Assembly: GCA_964498525.1 (NCBI GenBank)
Contig: CAZCGU010000013.1
Location: 1-64,000, forward strand
DNA from: DTU098 sp964498525
GTDB lineage: Bacteria > Bacillota > Desulfotomaculia > Desulfotomaculales > Pelotomaculaceae
Length of the DNA stretch: 64,000 bases
Reading direction: 5' to 3'
Positions 9,218 through 18,124 of the stretch are shown one piece after another. The position numbers and the translations under genes were made by a program. Under the pieces are notes generated by a model, which had not been told where the DNA came from, searched no databases, and saw only the letters and a list, made by a program, of their open reading frames with translations. Every line of letters begins with the position of its first letter. The first letter of the stretch is position 1.

Positions 9218-9381
9218 TCTGTCCAGATAAATGAATCCGTGTTGCCGGCCTTTTTCCCTCTGACCCGGACCGTAGTTTTACTTATATTGGGGTCTGTTTC
9301 CAAATTGACGGATGCGGTACTTGTTTGGCTAAGACTCATAAGTACCGCAAACCATGATAAGATAAGATGCAATCAGTTCAT
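9164..9381 (+). repeat. Repeat segment D (3' end of the TagF-like gene plus downstream)
   Basis: About 218 bases recur at 12851-13070 with roughly one change in ten. The segment includes the last 18 codons of the TagF-like gene, its TGA, and 160 bases beyond. On the minus strand, 9205-9255 reads KKAGNTDSFIWTDHFK, which resembles KAGNMDLFIWTYH of the isochorismatase-like gene at 19790-20695. A 31-base block at 9222-9252 matches 20221-20251 at 29 positions. Confidence 0.85.
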
Positions 9382-9413
9382 TGCTGAGTCAGCAAAAAAA
9401 CCACAGAGGTTTT

Positions 9414-9538
9414 TTAATCTATCCAAAAAACAATCACTATACACCGGTTCATGTTTTGGTAGGCTATAATAAAGAAAATAAATACGAGCATTAAGGATGG
9501 GAACACCTGAGCTTGAAATGAAGAAATCAATCATTAGT
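9414..9538 (+). repeat. Repeat segment B, counterpart of segment A
   Basis: Matches 6058-6182. It spans the upstream region and first codons of the TupA-like gene, so this is likely the original and the 6-kb segment the displaced copy. Confidence 0.85.
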
Positions 9539-10468
9539 AAAAGTAAACTGCTGCGGAAGCTATTAAATTGCTTGTTTCGTGATCCCCTTAAGGTTGCGAG
9601 AAAAATTGTATTAATTTTAGGGCAAAAGCCTGGTTTATGTGTGCTTGTGCCTTCGAAATATTTTATTGGTTTGGAATACAGAGAGGTATTGGGAAAGAAG
9701 CTTAACTTGAACAATCCTCAAAGCTTTAACGAAAAGATACAATGGCTTAAGGTTTACTGCCACCGTCCTTTTTTTACCCAATTGGTGGACAAGTATGAGG
9801 TGCGAAAATATATTGAAGGGGTAATAGGGGCGGAATATTTGGTGCCCCTGTTGGGTGTCTATAATAATTTTGCTGATATCAATTTTGCTGTTTTGCCTGA
9901 TCAATTTGTTTTAAAACCGAATCATACCTCGGGGAATGTATTCATATGTGATGATAAATCCAAACTGGATCTGGCAGAATTAGAGAGGAAAACAAATATG
10001 TGGTTAAAACGGAGGTACTTTTGGGTTCACCGGGAAACCCCCTACAAAAATATAAAACCCAAAATTATTTGCGAAAAATATATGGTGGATGAGTCCGGTA
10101 CGGAGTTAAAGGATTATAAATTTATGTGTTTTAACGGCGAACCAAGAATAATTCAAGTGATGAGCCAAAGAAAGAACAACCAATATTTAGTCAATCATTT
10201 TGATTTAGAGTGGAACGAAATTAATATGCCGAGGAAAACTATAAAAGCAAATTCAAGAGCACCCGTAAAGCCTGATAGATTAAGTGAAATGATTGAGATA
10301 AGCAAAATATTAAGCAAGGGTATACCCTTTGTGCGGATAGATTTATATGAAACTGCAACGGGGGTTTATTTTGGTGAAATCACCTTTTACCCTGTAAGTG
10401 GTTTTATGGATTTTGCGGATCACCAAACGGATTATTTGCTGGGTAGTTGGATTAAACTGCCGCAATAA
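9497..10468 (+). CDS. TupA-like ATP-grasp protein
   Basis: 323 residues. LNLNNPQSFNEKIQWLKVY near 75-95, VDKYEVRKYI, and FVLKPNHTSGNVFI near 135-150 are characteristic of TupA-like ATPgrasp (teichuronopeptide biosynthesis). ELKDYKFMCFNGEP and FGEITFYPVSG near the end supply the metal-binding acidic residues. Founding member TupA makes the polyglutamate/glucuronate teichuronopeptide of alkaliphilic Bacillus; homologues are common in capsule loci and probably add an amino acid or similar group. ATG 9497 and ATG 9518 are both possible starts and neither has a strong ribosome binding site. The first codons lie in repeat segment B. Confidence 0.85.
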   Translation: MGTPELEMKKSIISKSKLLRKLLNCLFRDPLKVARKIVLILGQKPGLCVLVPSKYFIGLEYREVLGKKLNLNNPQSFNEKIQWLKVYCHRPFFTQLVDKYEVRKYIEGVIGAEYLVPLLGVYNNFADINFAVLPDQFVLKPNHTSGNVFICDDKSKLDLAELERKTNMWLKRRYFWVHRETPYKNIKPKIICEKYMVDESGTELKDYKFMCFNGEPRIIQVMSQRKNNQYLVNHFDLEWNEINMPRKTIKANSRAPVKPDRLSEMIEISKILSKGIPFVRIDLYETATGVYFGEITFYPVSGFMDFADHQTDYLLGSWIKLPQ

Positions 10469-10520
10469 ATAAGAGGTATTTTTAAGGGATAGGTGATTTA
10501 AGTGTATAATCCGGAAGGCT

Positions 10521-11609
10521 ATGATTGTGATTAAGGTTGCTATAATGGTTCCTTCCCTTATGACGGGGGGGGCGGAAAATATGGCGGCACAGCTGGCGGC
10601 CCATATAAGCAGGGATAAGTTCTGTGTTGAGCTGCTTGTGCTGGATCCGCACCGGGCAACGGTTATAAGCGAAACGGTTGAGCAGGCCGGAGTTAAAGTG
10701 GTTTATTTCAATAAGAAAGCCGGCTTTAGTTCTGGCGCCCTCTACAGGATATTCAGGCACTTGGATAAGTTTAAACCCAACGTAATTCATACCCATTTGG
10801 GCGCATGTTTGTATGCAATGCCGTGGGCGGTATTGAATGGCGTTAAAATCATTCACACGATACACAGCCGGCCAGGATACGAGCTTAAGCATGCCGTAAG
10901 GAAAGTACTTGGACTTTTATATAAAAGAAACATTGCGATTCCGGTAGCTATTTCGGACATTATGGCTAAAGAGGTCATGGAGTATTATGGGCTACCGGCG
11001 GGCTGGGTGGAAACCATCTATAATCCCGTTGATATATTTAGATACTCACGCCTGACCGTGAGAAGGGCGAACCCCGGCGGGATTGTATTTGTTAATGTTG
11101 CCAGGTTTGTGCCCGGGAAAAATCAAATGGGGCTGATTGAGGCCTTCAATTGCGCTCGCGGGGAAATTCCCCAGGCCAGGCTGATACTAGTGGGGGATGG
11201 GGCGCTAAAAGACAGAGTTGAAGCCAGGGTAAAGCAGCTGGGATTGGACAGCGCGGTGGATTTTACGGGTGAAGCCTCCGACGTTCCCCAAAGGCTTGCC
11301 GGAGCCGACATATTCGTTTTGCCTTCGGAGCACGAGGGATTGCCGATGACCATACTGGAGGCCATGGCCGCCGGCCTGCCGGTTATTGCAACGGCAGTGG
11401 GCGGTGTGCCTGATATAGTAAGGGATAATGGGATACTTATAAATAAGGGAGATATTGGCGGACTGGCAGGGGCTATGATAAAGCTGGCGAAGGATGAGGA
11501 ATCCCGCCGGACGATGGGTGAATGCGCGCGTACGAGGGCTCAGAAATATAACATTACAGGGGTTGCGTCACAGTATGAAAGATTGTACAGGCGGTGCGGG
11601 GGAAGTTAA
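10521..11609 (+). CDS. GT4-family glycosyltransferase
   Basis: 362 residues, GT-B fold. The N-terminal MTGGAENMAAQLA donor-loop region and the C-terminal Glycos_transf_1 domain, with EHEGLPMTILEAMAAGLPVIAT near 273-295 (the E-x7-E nucleotide-sugar motif), are clear. It probably transfers a hexose from a nucleotide sugar to the lipid-linked repeat unit on the cytoplasmic face. GGAAGG lies 6 bases before ATG 10521. It is more GC-rich than the genes on its left. It overlaps the start region of the following GT4 gene by 35 bases. Confidence 0.9.
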   Translation: MIVIKVAIMVPSLMTGGAENMAAQLAAHISRDKFCVELLVLDPHRATVISETVEQAGVKVVYFNKKAGFSSGALYRIFRHLDKFKPNVIHTHLGACLYAMPWAVLNGVKIIHTIHSRPGYELKHAVRKVLGLLYKRNIAIPVAISDIMAKEVMEYYGLPAGWVETIYNPVDIFRYSRLTVRRANPGGIVFVNVARFVPGKNQMGLIEAFNCARGEIPQARLILVGDGALKDRVEARVKQLGLDSAVDFTGEASDVPQRLAGADIFVLPSEHEGLPMTILEAMAAGLPVIATAVGGVPDIVRDNGILINKGDIGGLAGAMIKLAKDEESRRTMGECARTRAQKYNITGVASQYERLYRRCGGS

Positions 11610-12696
11610 GGTAAAAAGAATCATGTTTGTTATCCCTTCCCTTTGTGCCGGGGGTGCGGAACGGGTAGTAAGCGAACTGGCAAACGAGTTTTCTAATATC
11701 GGCCTGGATGTTGGTATACTTCTTGTTTCTAAAGATGCCGTCGTTTATGATCTTAATCCGGCTATAAAACTAATTTCCCTGGAAGAAGGGATGAAGGGGC
11801 ATAAATGGGTAGCCAGTATGTTTAAAAGGTGCGTGTTGATTAGGGGCGGTGTTAAGCGGTTCAACCCGGACCTGGTGCTTTCGTTTTTATCCGTAATAAA
11901 TATATACACGTGTGCTTCATTGTTGTTTAGCCGGTACAAATTAATTGTAAGCGTGAGAAATGACCCCGGAAAGGACCCACCCGACCCGATAAAGAGAAGG
12001 ATAAGGGATTTTGTTTACAGGTACGCGGATGGATATGTGTTTCAGACGGGATTGGCCCGGGGATATTTTCCCACAGAGATCAGGGAGAAATCCGCGATTA
12101 TTCCAAACCCGCTGAAAAATGACCTGCCGGGCCCGTATAACGGGGAACGGGAAAAAAGGATTGTTGCCGTGGGGCGGCTCGAAGGACAAAAGAATTATCC
12201 GTTGCTGCTAAAAGCCTATGCGTTATTAAGAAACGAACACCCGGATTATATTTTGGATATTTTCGGAGAGGGAAGTCAAAGAGCCTGCTTGGAATCGCTG
12301 ACGAGGGAATTAGGTGTGGAAAAATGGGTAAATTTCAGAGGTGTCGTCAGTAATGTTCACGATTTAATGGAAAAAGCATCACTTTATGTTTTGACTTCGG
12401 ACTACGAAGGTATGCCGAATGCTTTAATGGAGGCCATGGCAATGGGGCTGCCGTGCATTGCATCTCGCTGTCCGTGCGGAGGGCCGGCGATGCTTATAAA
12501 CCACGGCGAGAACGGGTTATTGTTTGAAGTGGGGGATAAAAACGGTCTTTTGCTGAATATGAAAAAGGTGCTTAAAGATGGGGATTTAGCCGGGAAACTT
12601 TCAGCCAATGCTGTGAAAATTAAAAGTACATATCGACTGGCGGATATTGCCCGGCGCTGGCTGGCCTTTGCTGAAACAGTTGTCAGCAGGGAATAG
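11575..12696 (+). CDS. GT4-family glycosyltransferase
   Basis: About 373 residues from ATG 11575, or 357 from ATG 11623, which gives the more typical MFVIPSLCAGGAERV N-terminus. The open frame extends further upstream inside the previous gene but that is unlikely to be used. GT-B signals: VAVGRLEGQKNYPLLLKAY near 195-215, DYEGMPNALMEAMAMGLPCIAS near 280-300 (E-x7-E), then a CGGPAMLINHGENGLLF loop. It resembles the GalNAc-type transferases of O-antigen and capsule loci. It forms a pair with the gene before it. Confidence 0.9.
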   Translation: MKDCTGGAGEVKVKRIMFVIPSLCAGGAERVVSELANEFSNIGLDVGILLVSKDAVVYDLNPAIKLISLEEGMKGHKWVASMFKRCVLIRGGVKRFNPDLVLSFLSVINIYTCASLLFSRYKLIVSVRNDPGKDPPDPIKRRIRDFVYRYADGYVFQTGLARGYFPTEIREKSAIIPNPLKNDLPGPYNGEREKRIVAVGRLEGQKNYPLLLKAYALLRNEHPDYILDIFGEGSQRACLESLTRELGVEKWVNFRGVVSNVHDLMEKASLYVLTSDYEGMPNALMEAMAMGLPCIASRCPCGGPAMLINHGENGLLFEVGDKNGLLLNMKKVLKDGDLAGKLSANAVKIKSTYRLADIARRWLAFAETVVSRE

Positions 12697-12788
12697 AATA
12701 AAAAAATGCCGGGAGTGGAAGCCATACCGATCCTCATTTTACCAACTATGAACCTTAAATTAAGAGAGGCATATAAAAATATTCTCAT

Positions 12789-12850
12789 AATCTGAGCAGC
12801 TGGTTTTTGGATGTTCCGGCTGGAAAGCCCGGGAGCGAGGATCAAGATTG
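12789..12850 (+). repeat. Repeat segment C', copy of 6183-6245
   Basis: Same 62-base block as at 6183, here joined to segment D' instead of segment A. The gap 12697-13147 is made almost wholly of C' and D'; no gene was found in it. Confidence 0.85.
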
Positions 12851-13070
12851 CATGATACTAATAATTGCAAAAAAGAACATTAGATGCCGTAAGTAATTTG
12901 AAGTGATCTGTCCAGATAAATGAATCCGTGTTGCCGGCCTTTTTCCCTCTGACCCGGGCCGTAGTTTTGCTTGTATTGGGGTCTGTTTCCACATTGACGG
13001 ACACGGTACTTGTCTGGCTATGATGCATAAGTACCGTAAACCATGATAAGATAAAACGCAATCAGTTCAT
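12851..13070 (+). pseudogene. Repeat segment D': decayed 3' end of a TagF-like gene
   Basis: Copy of 9164-9381. The opening HDTNNCKK matches the C-terminus of the TagF-like protein, but extra A residues after TGCAAA break the frame. The rest follows the downstream sequence of the other copy, including the minus-strand KKAGNTDSFIWTDHFK stretch. Confidence 0.8.
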
Positions 13071-13147
13071 AGGTGTTTTGATATTATTGCTGCTTAAACC
13101 GGCTTATATCCGGGATATATTGACGACAATGGCGAGGGTGCACAGGA

Positions 13148-14179
13148 ATGAAAGTTTTACACATTTTGCGAAGTTCCCGGCTTTCGGGCGCTGAAAATGT
13201 AGTCGCTGATATTTGTATGATGTTTGAGGGTGAGCACGATATGGTTTACTGTTCGCCCGAAGGACCCATACGCGACGCATTGACGGACAGGGGTGTGGAA
13301 TACCTTCCGTTAAAAAGACTATGCGCCGGCGAAATAAAAAACGTTATCAACTTATTTAAACCGGACATAATACACGCCCATGATGTCTGCGCTTCTGTGC
13401 TGGCGGTTTATAATTCCGGCGGAATACCTGTTATATCACATATACATGGAAATAGCGATGATATGCGAAAATTGGGGATAAGACCATTATTATACTTGAT
13501 TGCTGCAAATAAGGCAAAAAGAGTTATAGTTGTATCCGAAAGTTGTTTGAATGATTATATTTTCAAAAAACAGATTATTGAGAAGACTGTATGCTTGCGG
13601 AACATCGTATATACCGCCCGTATTAACATACTCCTTAACAAAGATCCAGTGGATTATAATTTTGATTTTATTTATGTTGGAAGATTAAGCTATCCTAAAA
13701 ATCCTATAAGGGTTGCTAAAGTAGCATCTGAGGTACTGAAATTATGTCCGGGGGCAACATTTGGCGTAATTGGCGGCGGCGAACTTGAGAAGGAAATGAT
13801 GGCAGTCTTTCAAGGTGAAGGCGTTGCAGATAGAATCACATTCACAGGTATGTTGCCCTACCCGTATAAAGCGCTGAAACAGGCTAAATGTATGCTGATG
13901 TGTTCCCGTTATGAAGGGACACCGGTTGTTGCGCTGGAAGCAGTGACCCTGGGAGTACCTATTGTCGGTACACCGGTCGACGGCCTTAAAGGTATTATTC
14001 ATAACGGGATTAATGGTTATTCATCCCATGATGATGCGGAGTTGTGTAATTATGTTGTTGAACTGATTAAGAACTCTCAGTTGAGGCGAACACTCTCCCA
14101 TAATTCCATTAAGATGGCCCAGACCATGAATAATGTAACCAGGTATAAGATATCCCTGCTAGATATTTATAACATGTGA
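13148..14179 (+). CDS. GT4-family glycosyltransferase
   Basis: 343 residues. SSRLSGAENVVADI at the N-terminus, IIHAHDVCASVLA near 78, YVGRLSYPKNPIRV near 178 and RYEGTPVVALEAVTLGVPIVGT near 257-278 give a complete GT-B enzyme with an E-x7-E motif. Composition is intermediate and the gene begins just after repeat segment D', so it marks a new module. It is followed 16 bases later by the aminotransferase-like gene and is probably co-transcribed with it. Confidence 0.9.
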   Translation: MKVLHILRSSRLSGAENVVADICMMFEGEHDMVYCSPEGPIRDALTDRGVEYLPLKRLCAGEIKNVINLFKPDIIHAHDVCASVLAVYNSGGIPVISHIHGNSDDMRKLGIRPLLYLIAANKAKRVIVVSESCLNDYIFKKQIIEKTVCLRNIVYTARINILLNKDPVDYNFDFIYVGRLSYPKNPIRVAKVASEVLKLCPGATFGVIGGGELEKEMMAVFQGEGVADRITFTGMLPYPYKALKQAKCMLMCSRYEGTPVVALEAVTLGVPIVGTPVDGLKGIIHNGINGYSSHDDAELCNYVVELIKNSQLRRTLSHNSIKMAQTMNNVTRYKISLLDIYNM

Positions 14180-14195
14180 AGATGAAGGCGAAGTA

Positions 14196-15173
14196 ATGAA
14201 GGAAATCGGCGGATACTTTGAACTTGATAGGTATAACGGCTCAATCTTTCACGAGGGTGCAGTGGCACTCAATTGTGGCAGAAATTGCCTTGCCTATCTG
14301 ATTAAAACAAAAAGAATAAAAAAGCTGTATTTGCCGTATTTCTGCTGTGATTCCGTGGCTCAGCCCTGCCGCAAGTATGGTGTGAAAACTGAAAGATACC
14401 ATATTGGTGCAGATTTCAGACCAGTGTTTGGCAATGTACTGGGCGCTGACGAGTGGCTCTACATTGTCAACTTCTATGGACAGATAAGAAATGATGAAGT
14501 CGAAGCATGGCAGAGAGAGTTTAAACGGGTTATTTTCGACAATGCGCAGGCGTATTTCCAGAAACCTGTTCACGGCACAGACACACTCTATACGTGCCGT
14601 AAGTTTTTTGGCGTAGCCGATGGAGGGTTCCTTTATACACAGGCCAGGATGGATGGCCTTGAACGTGACGAATCTTTTGATAGAATGCGATTTGTCCTGG
14701 GCAGGTATGAAAGAACTGCTAATGAGTTCTATAAAGAATCAGTGGATAATAACAACTTCTTTGCTGATGAGCCTGTAAAATTAATGTCGAAATTGACGAT
14801 GAATCTGCTGCGGGGGATAGATTACAAGGTGGTAGAACGCCGGAGGAGTGAAAATTTTAAATATATGCATGTAAGGTTGAGGGAAAAAAATAAATTGGAC
14901 CTGACAATACCGACCGGCGCTTATATGTATCCGCTCTATTGTGAAAACGGCACTTTGATCAGAAAGAAATTGCGGGCACAGAATATCTATATTCCGACTC
15001 TCTGGCCAGACGTGATTAATAACTGCAATCCTGAAACGTTGGAATATGAATATGCAGCTAATATTCTACCGCTTCCAGTGGATCAGAGATATGAAATCGG
15101 TAATATGGAATACCTGATTAGTTTTTTGGAGAGATACATAAAGGAGCATGTCAAAGCTATAGAAAAAATGTAG
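14196..15173 (+). CDS. PLP-dependent aminotransferase-fold protein of a capsule locus (DegT-like, divergent)
   Basis: 325 residues. It has a recognisable fold-type I plan: ALNCGRNCLAYLI near 26, VIFDNAQAYFQ near 112 (Asp that contacts the PLP nitrogen), then TCRKFFGVADGGFLY near 130. The lysine in that last block sits where DegT enzymes have the SxHxxK PLP lysine before the gly-gly turn. It is shorter and more divergent than the true DegT protein at 27556-28656, so it may be an aminotransferase with a different sugar substrate or a non-catalytic relative. Spacing of 16 bases from the preceding GT4 suggests one operon. Confidence 0.55.
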   Translation: MKEIGGYFELDRYNGSIFHEGAVALNCGRNCLAYLIKTKRIKKLYLPYFCCDSVAQPCRKYGVKTERYHIGADFRPVFGNVLGADEWLYIVNFYGQIRNDEVEAWQREFKRVIFDNAQAYFQKPVHGTDTLYTCRKFFGVADGGFLYTQARMDGLERDESFDRMRFVLGRYERTANEFYKESVDNNNFFADEPVKLMSKLTMNLLRGIDYKVVERRRSENFKYMHVRLREKNKLDLTIPTGAYMYPLYCENGTLIRKKLRAQNIYIPTLWPDVINNCNPETLEYEYAANILPLPVDQRYEIGNMEYLISFLERYIKEHVKAIEKM

Positions 15174-15333
15174 TCACCCAATCAGACACCGATTAATTCC
15201 GGAGCACGTTCAGAATTCCAGCTATTTTACGTGAACCAGAAGCAATATACTTCACATTCTGCTTTGATTAACGTGGAAGGACTCCTATTCAACGGTTTAC
15301 AAAAGACGAAAAAAGAAGAATTATTCCTGTAAT

Positions 15334-15364
15334 GCAGGAACAAACACCCGCTCTTGTCGAATTC
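15334..15364 (+). promoter_or_regulatory. GGA...GTCGAATT motif upstream of ugd
   Basis: GCAGGAAC then about 14 bases then GTCGAATT. A similarly spaced AAGGGA / GTCGAATT pair lies at 38433-38460 before the SLH gene. The form recalls ECF-sigma promoters (GGAAC at -35, GTC at -10), but this is inference from two sites. The remaining sequence of 15174-15457 shows no gene. Confidence 0.35.
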
Positions 15365-15457
15365 TTTCCTTTGCATATTTAGCCTGGGACCTAAAACAAG
15401 AAAAGGGAATATTATGGTTATGATTACAACAGATAAAACATATGAGGTGAACACCCC

Positions 15458-16780
15458 TTGTCCCAAATAGCAGTAATCGGCGCCGGCTACGTCGGCCTGG
15501 TATCCGGCGCCCTATTATCCGACTTTGGCCACACCGTAACCTGTGTTGACTTAGACCGGGCCAGGATTAGCGCCCTCAAAGAAGGCGTCATCCCCATCTA
15601 CGAGCCCGGGCTGGATCGCCTGGTCCAGAACAACTACTACTACAAGCGCCTGCACTTTACCGCGGAAATCCGGCTTGCCGTGGAAAACAGCGATATTATC
15701 TTTATCGCCGTGGGCACGCCCCCGGCGGAGGACGGCAGCGCGGACTTAAAGTGCGTGCTGGAGGCGGCGGGGGACATTGCCGCCCATATGAACGGCTACA
15801 AGGTAATTGTAAACAAGTCCACCGTGCCCGTGGGCGCCGGGCAGAAGGTAAAGGCCGCGGTGCAGTCCGGCCTGGCCCGGCGGGGGGTGGACCATCCCTT
15901 TGACGTGGTGTCCAACCCGGAGTTTTTGCGGGAAGGCTCCGCCGTCCACGACTTCATGCACCCCGACCGGGTGGTTATCGGGGCGGAAAGCCAGCGGGCC
16001 TTCGGCATCATGAAAGAAGTCTACCGGGTCCTTTACCTCAACGAGACCCCCTTTGTGGAAACCAACCTGGAAACAGCCGAGATGATCAAATACGCCTCCA
16101 ACGCTTTCCTGGCCATGAAGATCACCTTCATCAACGAAGTAGCCAACGTATGTGAAAAGGTGGGCGCCGATGTACAGCAGGTAGCCAAAGCCATGGGGCG
16201 GGACGGGCGCATTTCCCCCAAATTCCTGCACGCCGGCCCCGGCTTCGGCGGCAGCTGTTTTCCCAAAGACACCAGGGCACTGGCCAAAATAGCCCGGGAC
16301 TGCGGCGAGGTCATATCCCTGGTGGAAGCCACGGTGGCGGCCAACCAGCGCCAGAAGCTTAAAATGGTGGAGAAAATAGCCGGAGCCCTGGGGGACCTCA
16401 GGGGCAAAACCCTGGCCATCCTCGGCGTCACCTTCAAGCCCAACACCGACGACCTGCGGGAAGCCCCGTCCTTGGTAATCCTGCCGGAGCTGGTCAGGGC
16501 CGGCGCCAGGCTCAAGGTGTACGACCCTGCCGTCCGCAAGGAGGGAAGCTGGCGTTTTGCCGGTATCAAGGAAAGCCTCACCTGGTGCGACAGCGCCCCG
16601 GAAGCCCTGGCCGGTACCGACGCCACAGTTATCCTCACCGAGTGGAACGAGTTTCGAAACCTCGACTTTGCCAGTTTTAAGGAAATCGGCGCCGGCGGGT
16701 ATTTCTTTGATCTGCGCAACATTTATGATAAAAAGAGCATGGAGGAAAAAGGCTTTAAATATTACGGTGTGGGTGTGTGA
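15458..16780 (+). CDS. ugd: UDP-glucose 6-dehydrogenase
   Basis: 440 residues from TTG 15458, with GAGGTG 8 bases upstream. VIGAGYVGLVSGALLSDFG is the NAD-binding N-terminus, AVGTPPAEDGSADL near 88, EFLREGSAVHDFMHPDRVV near 150-168, and GFGGSCFPKDTRAL near 260 holds the catalytic cysteine. It oxidises UDP-glucose to UDP-glucuronate. Its stop overlaps the next start by one base, and the next gene epimerises UDP-glucuronate, so the pair should supply UDP-galacturonate to the glycosyltransferases here. Clearly GC-rich compared with the genes on its left. Confidence 0.95.
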   Translation: MSQIAVIGAGYVGLVSGALLSDFGHTVTCVDLDRARISALKEGVIPIYEPGLDRLVQNNYYYKRLHFTAEIRLAVENSDIIFIAVGTPPAEDGSADLKCVLEAAGDIAAHMNGYKVIVNKSTVPVGAGQKVKAAVQSGLARRGVDHPFDVVSNPEFLREGSAVHDFMHPDRVVIGAESQRAFGIMKEVYRVLYLNETPFVETNLETAEMIKYASNAFLAMKITFINEVANVCEKVGADVQQVAKAMGRDGRISPKFLHAGPGFGGSCFPKDTRALAKIARDCGEVISLVEATVAANQRQKLKMVEKIAGALGDLRGKTLAILGVTFKPNTDDLREAPSLVILPELVRAGARLKVYDPAVRKEGSWRFAGIKESLTWCDSAPEALAGTDATVILTEWNEFRNLDFASFKEIGAGGYFFDLRNIYDKKSMEEKGFKYYGVGV

Positions 16781-18042
16781 TGATGGAGCTTAAACCGGTT
16801 GACAGCAAAAAGACCTATCTGGTGACGGGGGCGGCCGGTTTTATCGGTATGCACGTGGCCCGAAGGCTTTTAAATTTAGGCTGTACCGTTATCGGCCTGG
16901 ACAACATCAACGACTATTACGACGTGGGTTTGAAGCGCGCCAGGCTTGCCGTCCTGGCCGGGTACGGGCGGTTTACCTTTTACAAGATGGACCTGGCGGA
17001 GCAGGCCTGGAACACAGACAAAAACCCCGGATCTGGGCCCGGCGGGATTACTTTTTGCAAGAAGGATCTGGAAGAGCAGGCACGGTACACAGACGAAAAC
17101 CCCGGGCCCGGGCCTGACGGGTTAGCCTTTTATAAAACGGATCCTGTTGAGCAGGCCCGGAAAACAGGTAAAAGTACTGGGTCCGGCGGGTTTGCCCTTT
17201 GCGAAAGGGACCCGGCGGAACAAGGGTCCCCGGGGAATGTGCGGCCGGAGCCGCCTTTGCAAGCCCTGTTTCGCGAACATGCCGTCGATGTGGTTATCCA
17301 CCTGGCGGCCCAGGCCGGGGTGCGCTACAGCATGGAAAACCCCAGAGCCTATATCGACTCCAACATCGTGGGGTTTTTTAACCTCCTGGAATGCTGCCGG
17401 CGTTACCCGGTGCGGCGCCTGCTGTACGCTTCTTCCAGCTCGGTCTACGGGAACAACCAAAAAGTGCCCTTTGCCGTGGACGATTTCGTAGACCACCCGG
17501 TGAGCCTTTACGCGGCTACCAAAAAGTCCAATGAGCTGATGGCCTATACCTACAGCCACCTCTACCGTATACCCGCCACGGGCCTGCGCTTTTTCACCGT
17601 CTACGGGCCCTTCGGCAGGCCGGATATGGCCTATTTCTCCTTTACCAAAGCGATCCTGGAGGACAGGCCCATTAAGGTATTCAACAACGGCGACATGTAC
17701 CGGGACTTTACCTACATCGATGATGTTGTCGGCGGCGTCCTGCCGCTTATCGAAAACTCCCCGGCGCTCACCAGTACCGGCGCGCCCCACAAGCTCTATA
17801 ACATCGGCAACAGCCGGCCGGAAAAGCTCCTGGATTTCATCGCCGCCCTAGAAGACGCCCTGGGCAAAAAGGCGGTTAAGGAGTTCCACCCCATGCAGCC
17901 GGGGGACGTGTACCAAACCTATGCGGATGTGTCGGACCTGACCCGGGATGCGGGCTTTACGCCCTCCACGCCCATAAGGGAAGGCATAGGCAAATTTGTG
18001 GCCTGGTATAAGGGGTTCTATCAGAAGAACCGGGGGGACTAG
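16780..18042 (+). CDS. UDP-glucuronate 4-epimerase-like SDR enzyme with internal tandem repeat
   Basis: 420 residues from ATG 16780. GAAGFIGMHVARRL (NAD-binding), LAAQAGVRYSMENPRAY, SSSSVYG and YAATKKSNE (catalytic Ser-Tyr-Lys), and AYFSFTKAI / DFTYIDDVV point to the CapI/LpsL group that interconverts UDP-glucuronate and UDP-galacturonate. Family members are about 335 residues; the excess is an insertion at residues 65-150 made of 3.5 tandem units (see repeat entry). It falls between the strand that reads FTFyKmDL and the helix before VVIHLAAQAG. The rest of the enzyme is well conserved, so the insert may be tolerated as a surface loop. It is coupled to ugd. Confidence 0.85.
   Translation: MMELKPVDSKKTYLVTGAAGFIGMHVARRLLNLGCTVIGLDNINDYYDVGLKRARLAVLAGYGRFTFYKMDLAEQAWNTDKNPGSGPGGITFCKKDLEEQARYTDENPGPGPDGLAFYKTDPVEQARKTGKSTGSGGFALCERDPAEQGSPGNVRPEPPLQALFREHAVDVVIHLAAQAGVRYSMENPRAYIDSNIVGFFNLLECCRRYPVRRLLYASSSSVYGNNQKVPFAVDDFVDHPVSLYAATKKSNELMAYTYSHLYRIPATGLRFFTVYGPFGRPDMAYFSFTKAILEDRPIKVFNNGDMYRDFTYIDDVVGGVLPLIENSPALTSTGAPHKLYNIGNSRPEKLLDFIAALEDALGKKAVKEFHPMQPGDVYQTYADVSDLTRDAGFTPSTPIREGIGKFVAWYKGFYQKNRGD
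16972..17235 (+). repeat. In-frame tandem repeat in the epimerase gene (75, 75, 69, ~45 bases)
   Basis: Units begin at 16972, 17047, 17122 and 17191. Each encodes F-x-F/L-x-K/E-x-D-x-x-E-Q-A-x-x-T-x-x-N-P-G-x-G-x-G-G. Unit lengths are multiples of three. The first unit starts with the native FTFYKMDLAE, so the array looks like serial duplication of a native segment plus its extension. Confidence 0.9.
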
Positions 18043-18124
18043 CACAAGTACCGGCCACTTCTGTAAAGGCTGCCGCAGTAAGAAAACCGCCCTTGAGGAT
18101 GGCGTTTTTGGAAATAGATAAGGG

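Noticed and set aside
9031..9372. A 113-codon minus-strand frame over the TagF-like gene end
   Set aside because: It overlaps the real gene antisense and has no start signals. Only the short FIWTDHF part resembles a known protein, and it is treated as a remnant within repeat D.
15746..16231. A 161-codon minus-strand frame inside ugd
   Set aside because: Shadow of a GC-rich gene with clear family motifs on the other strand.
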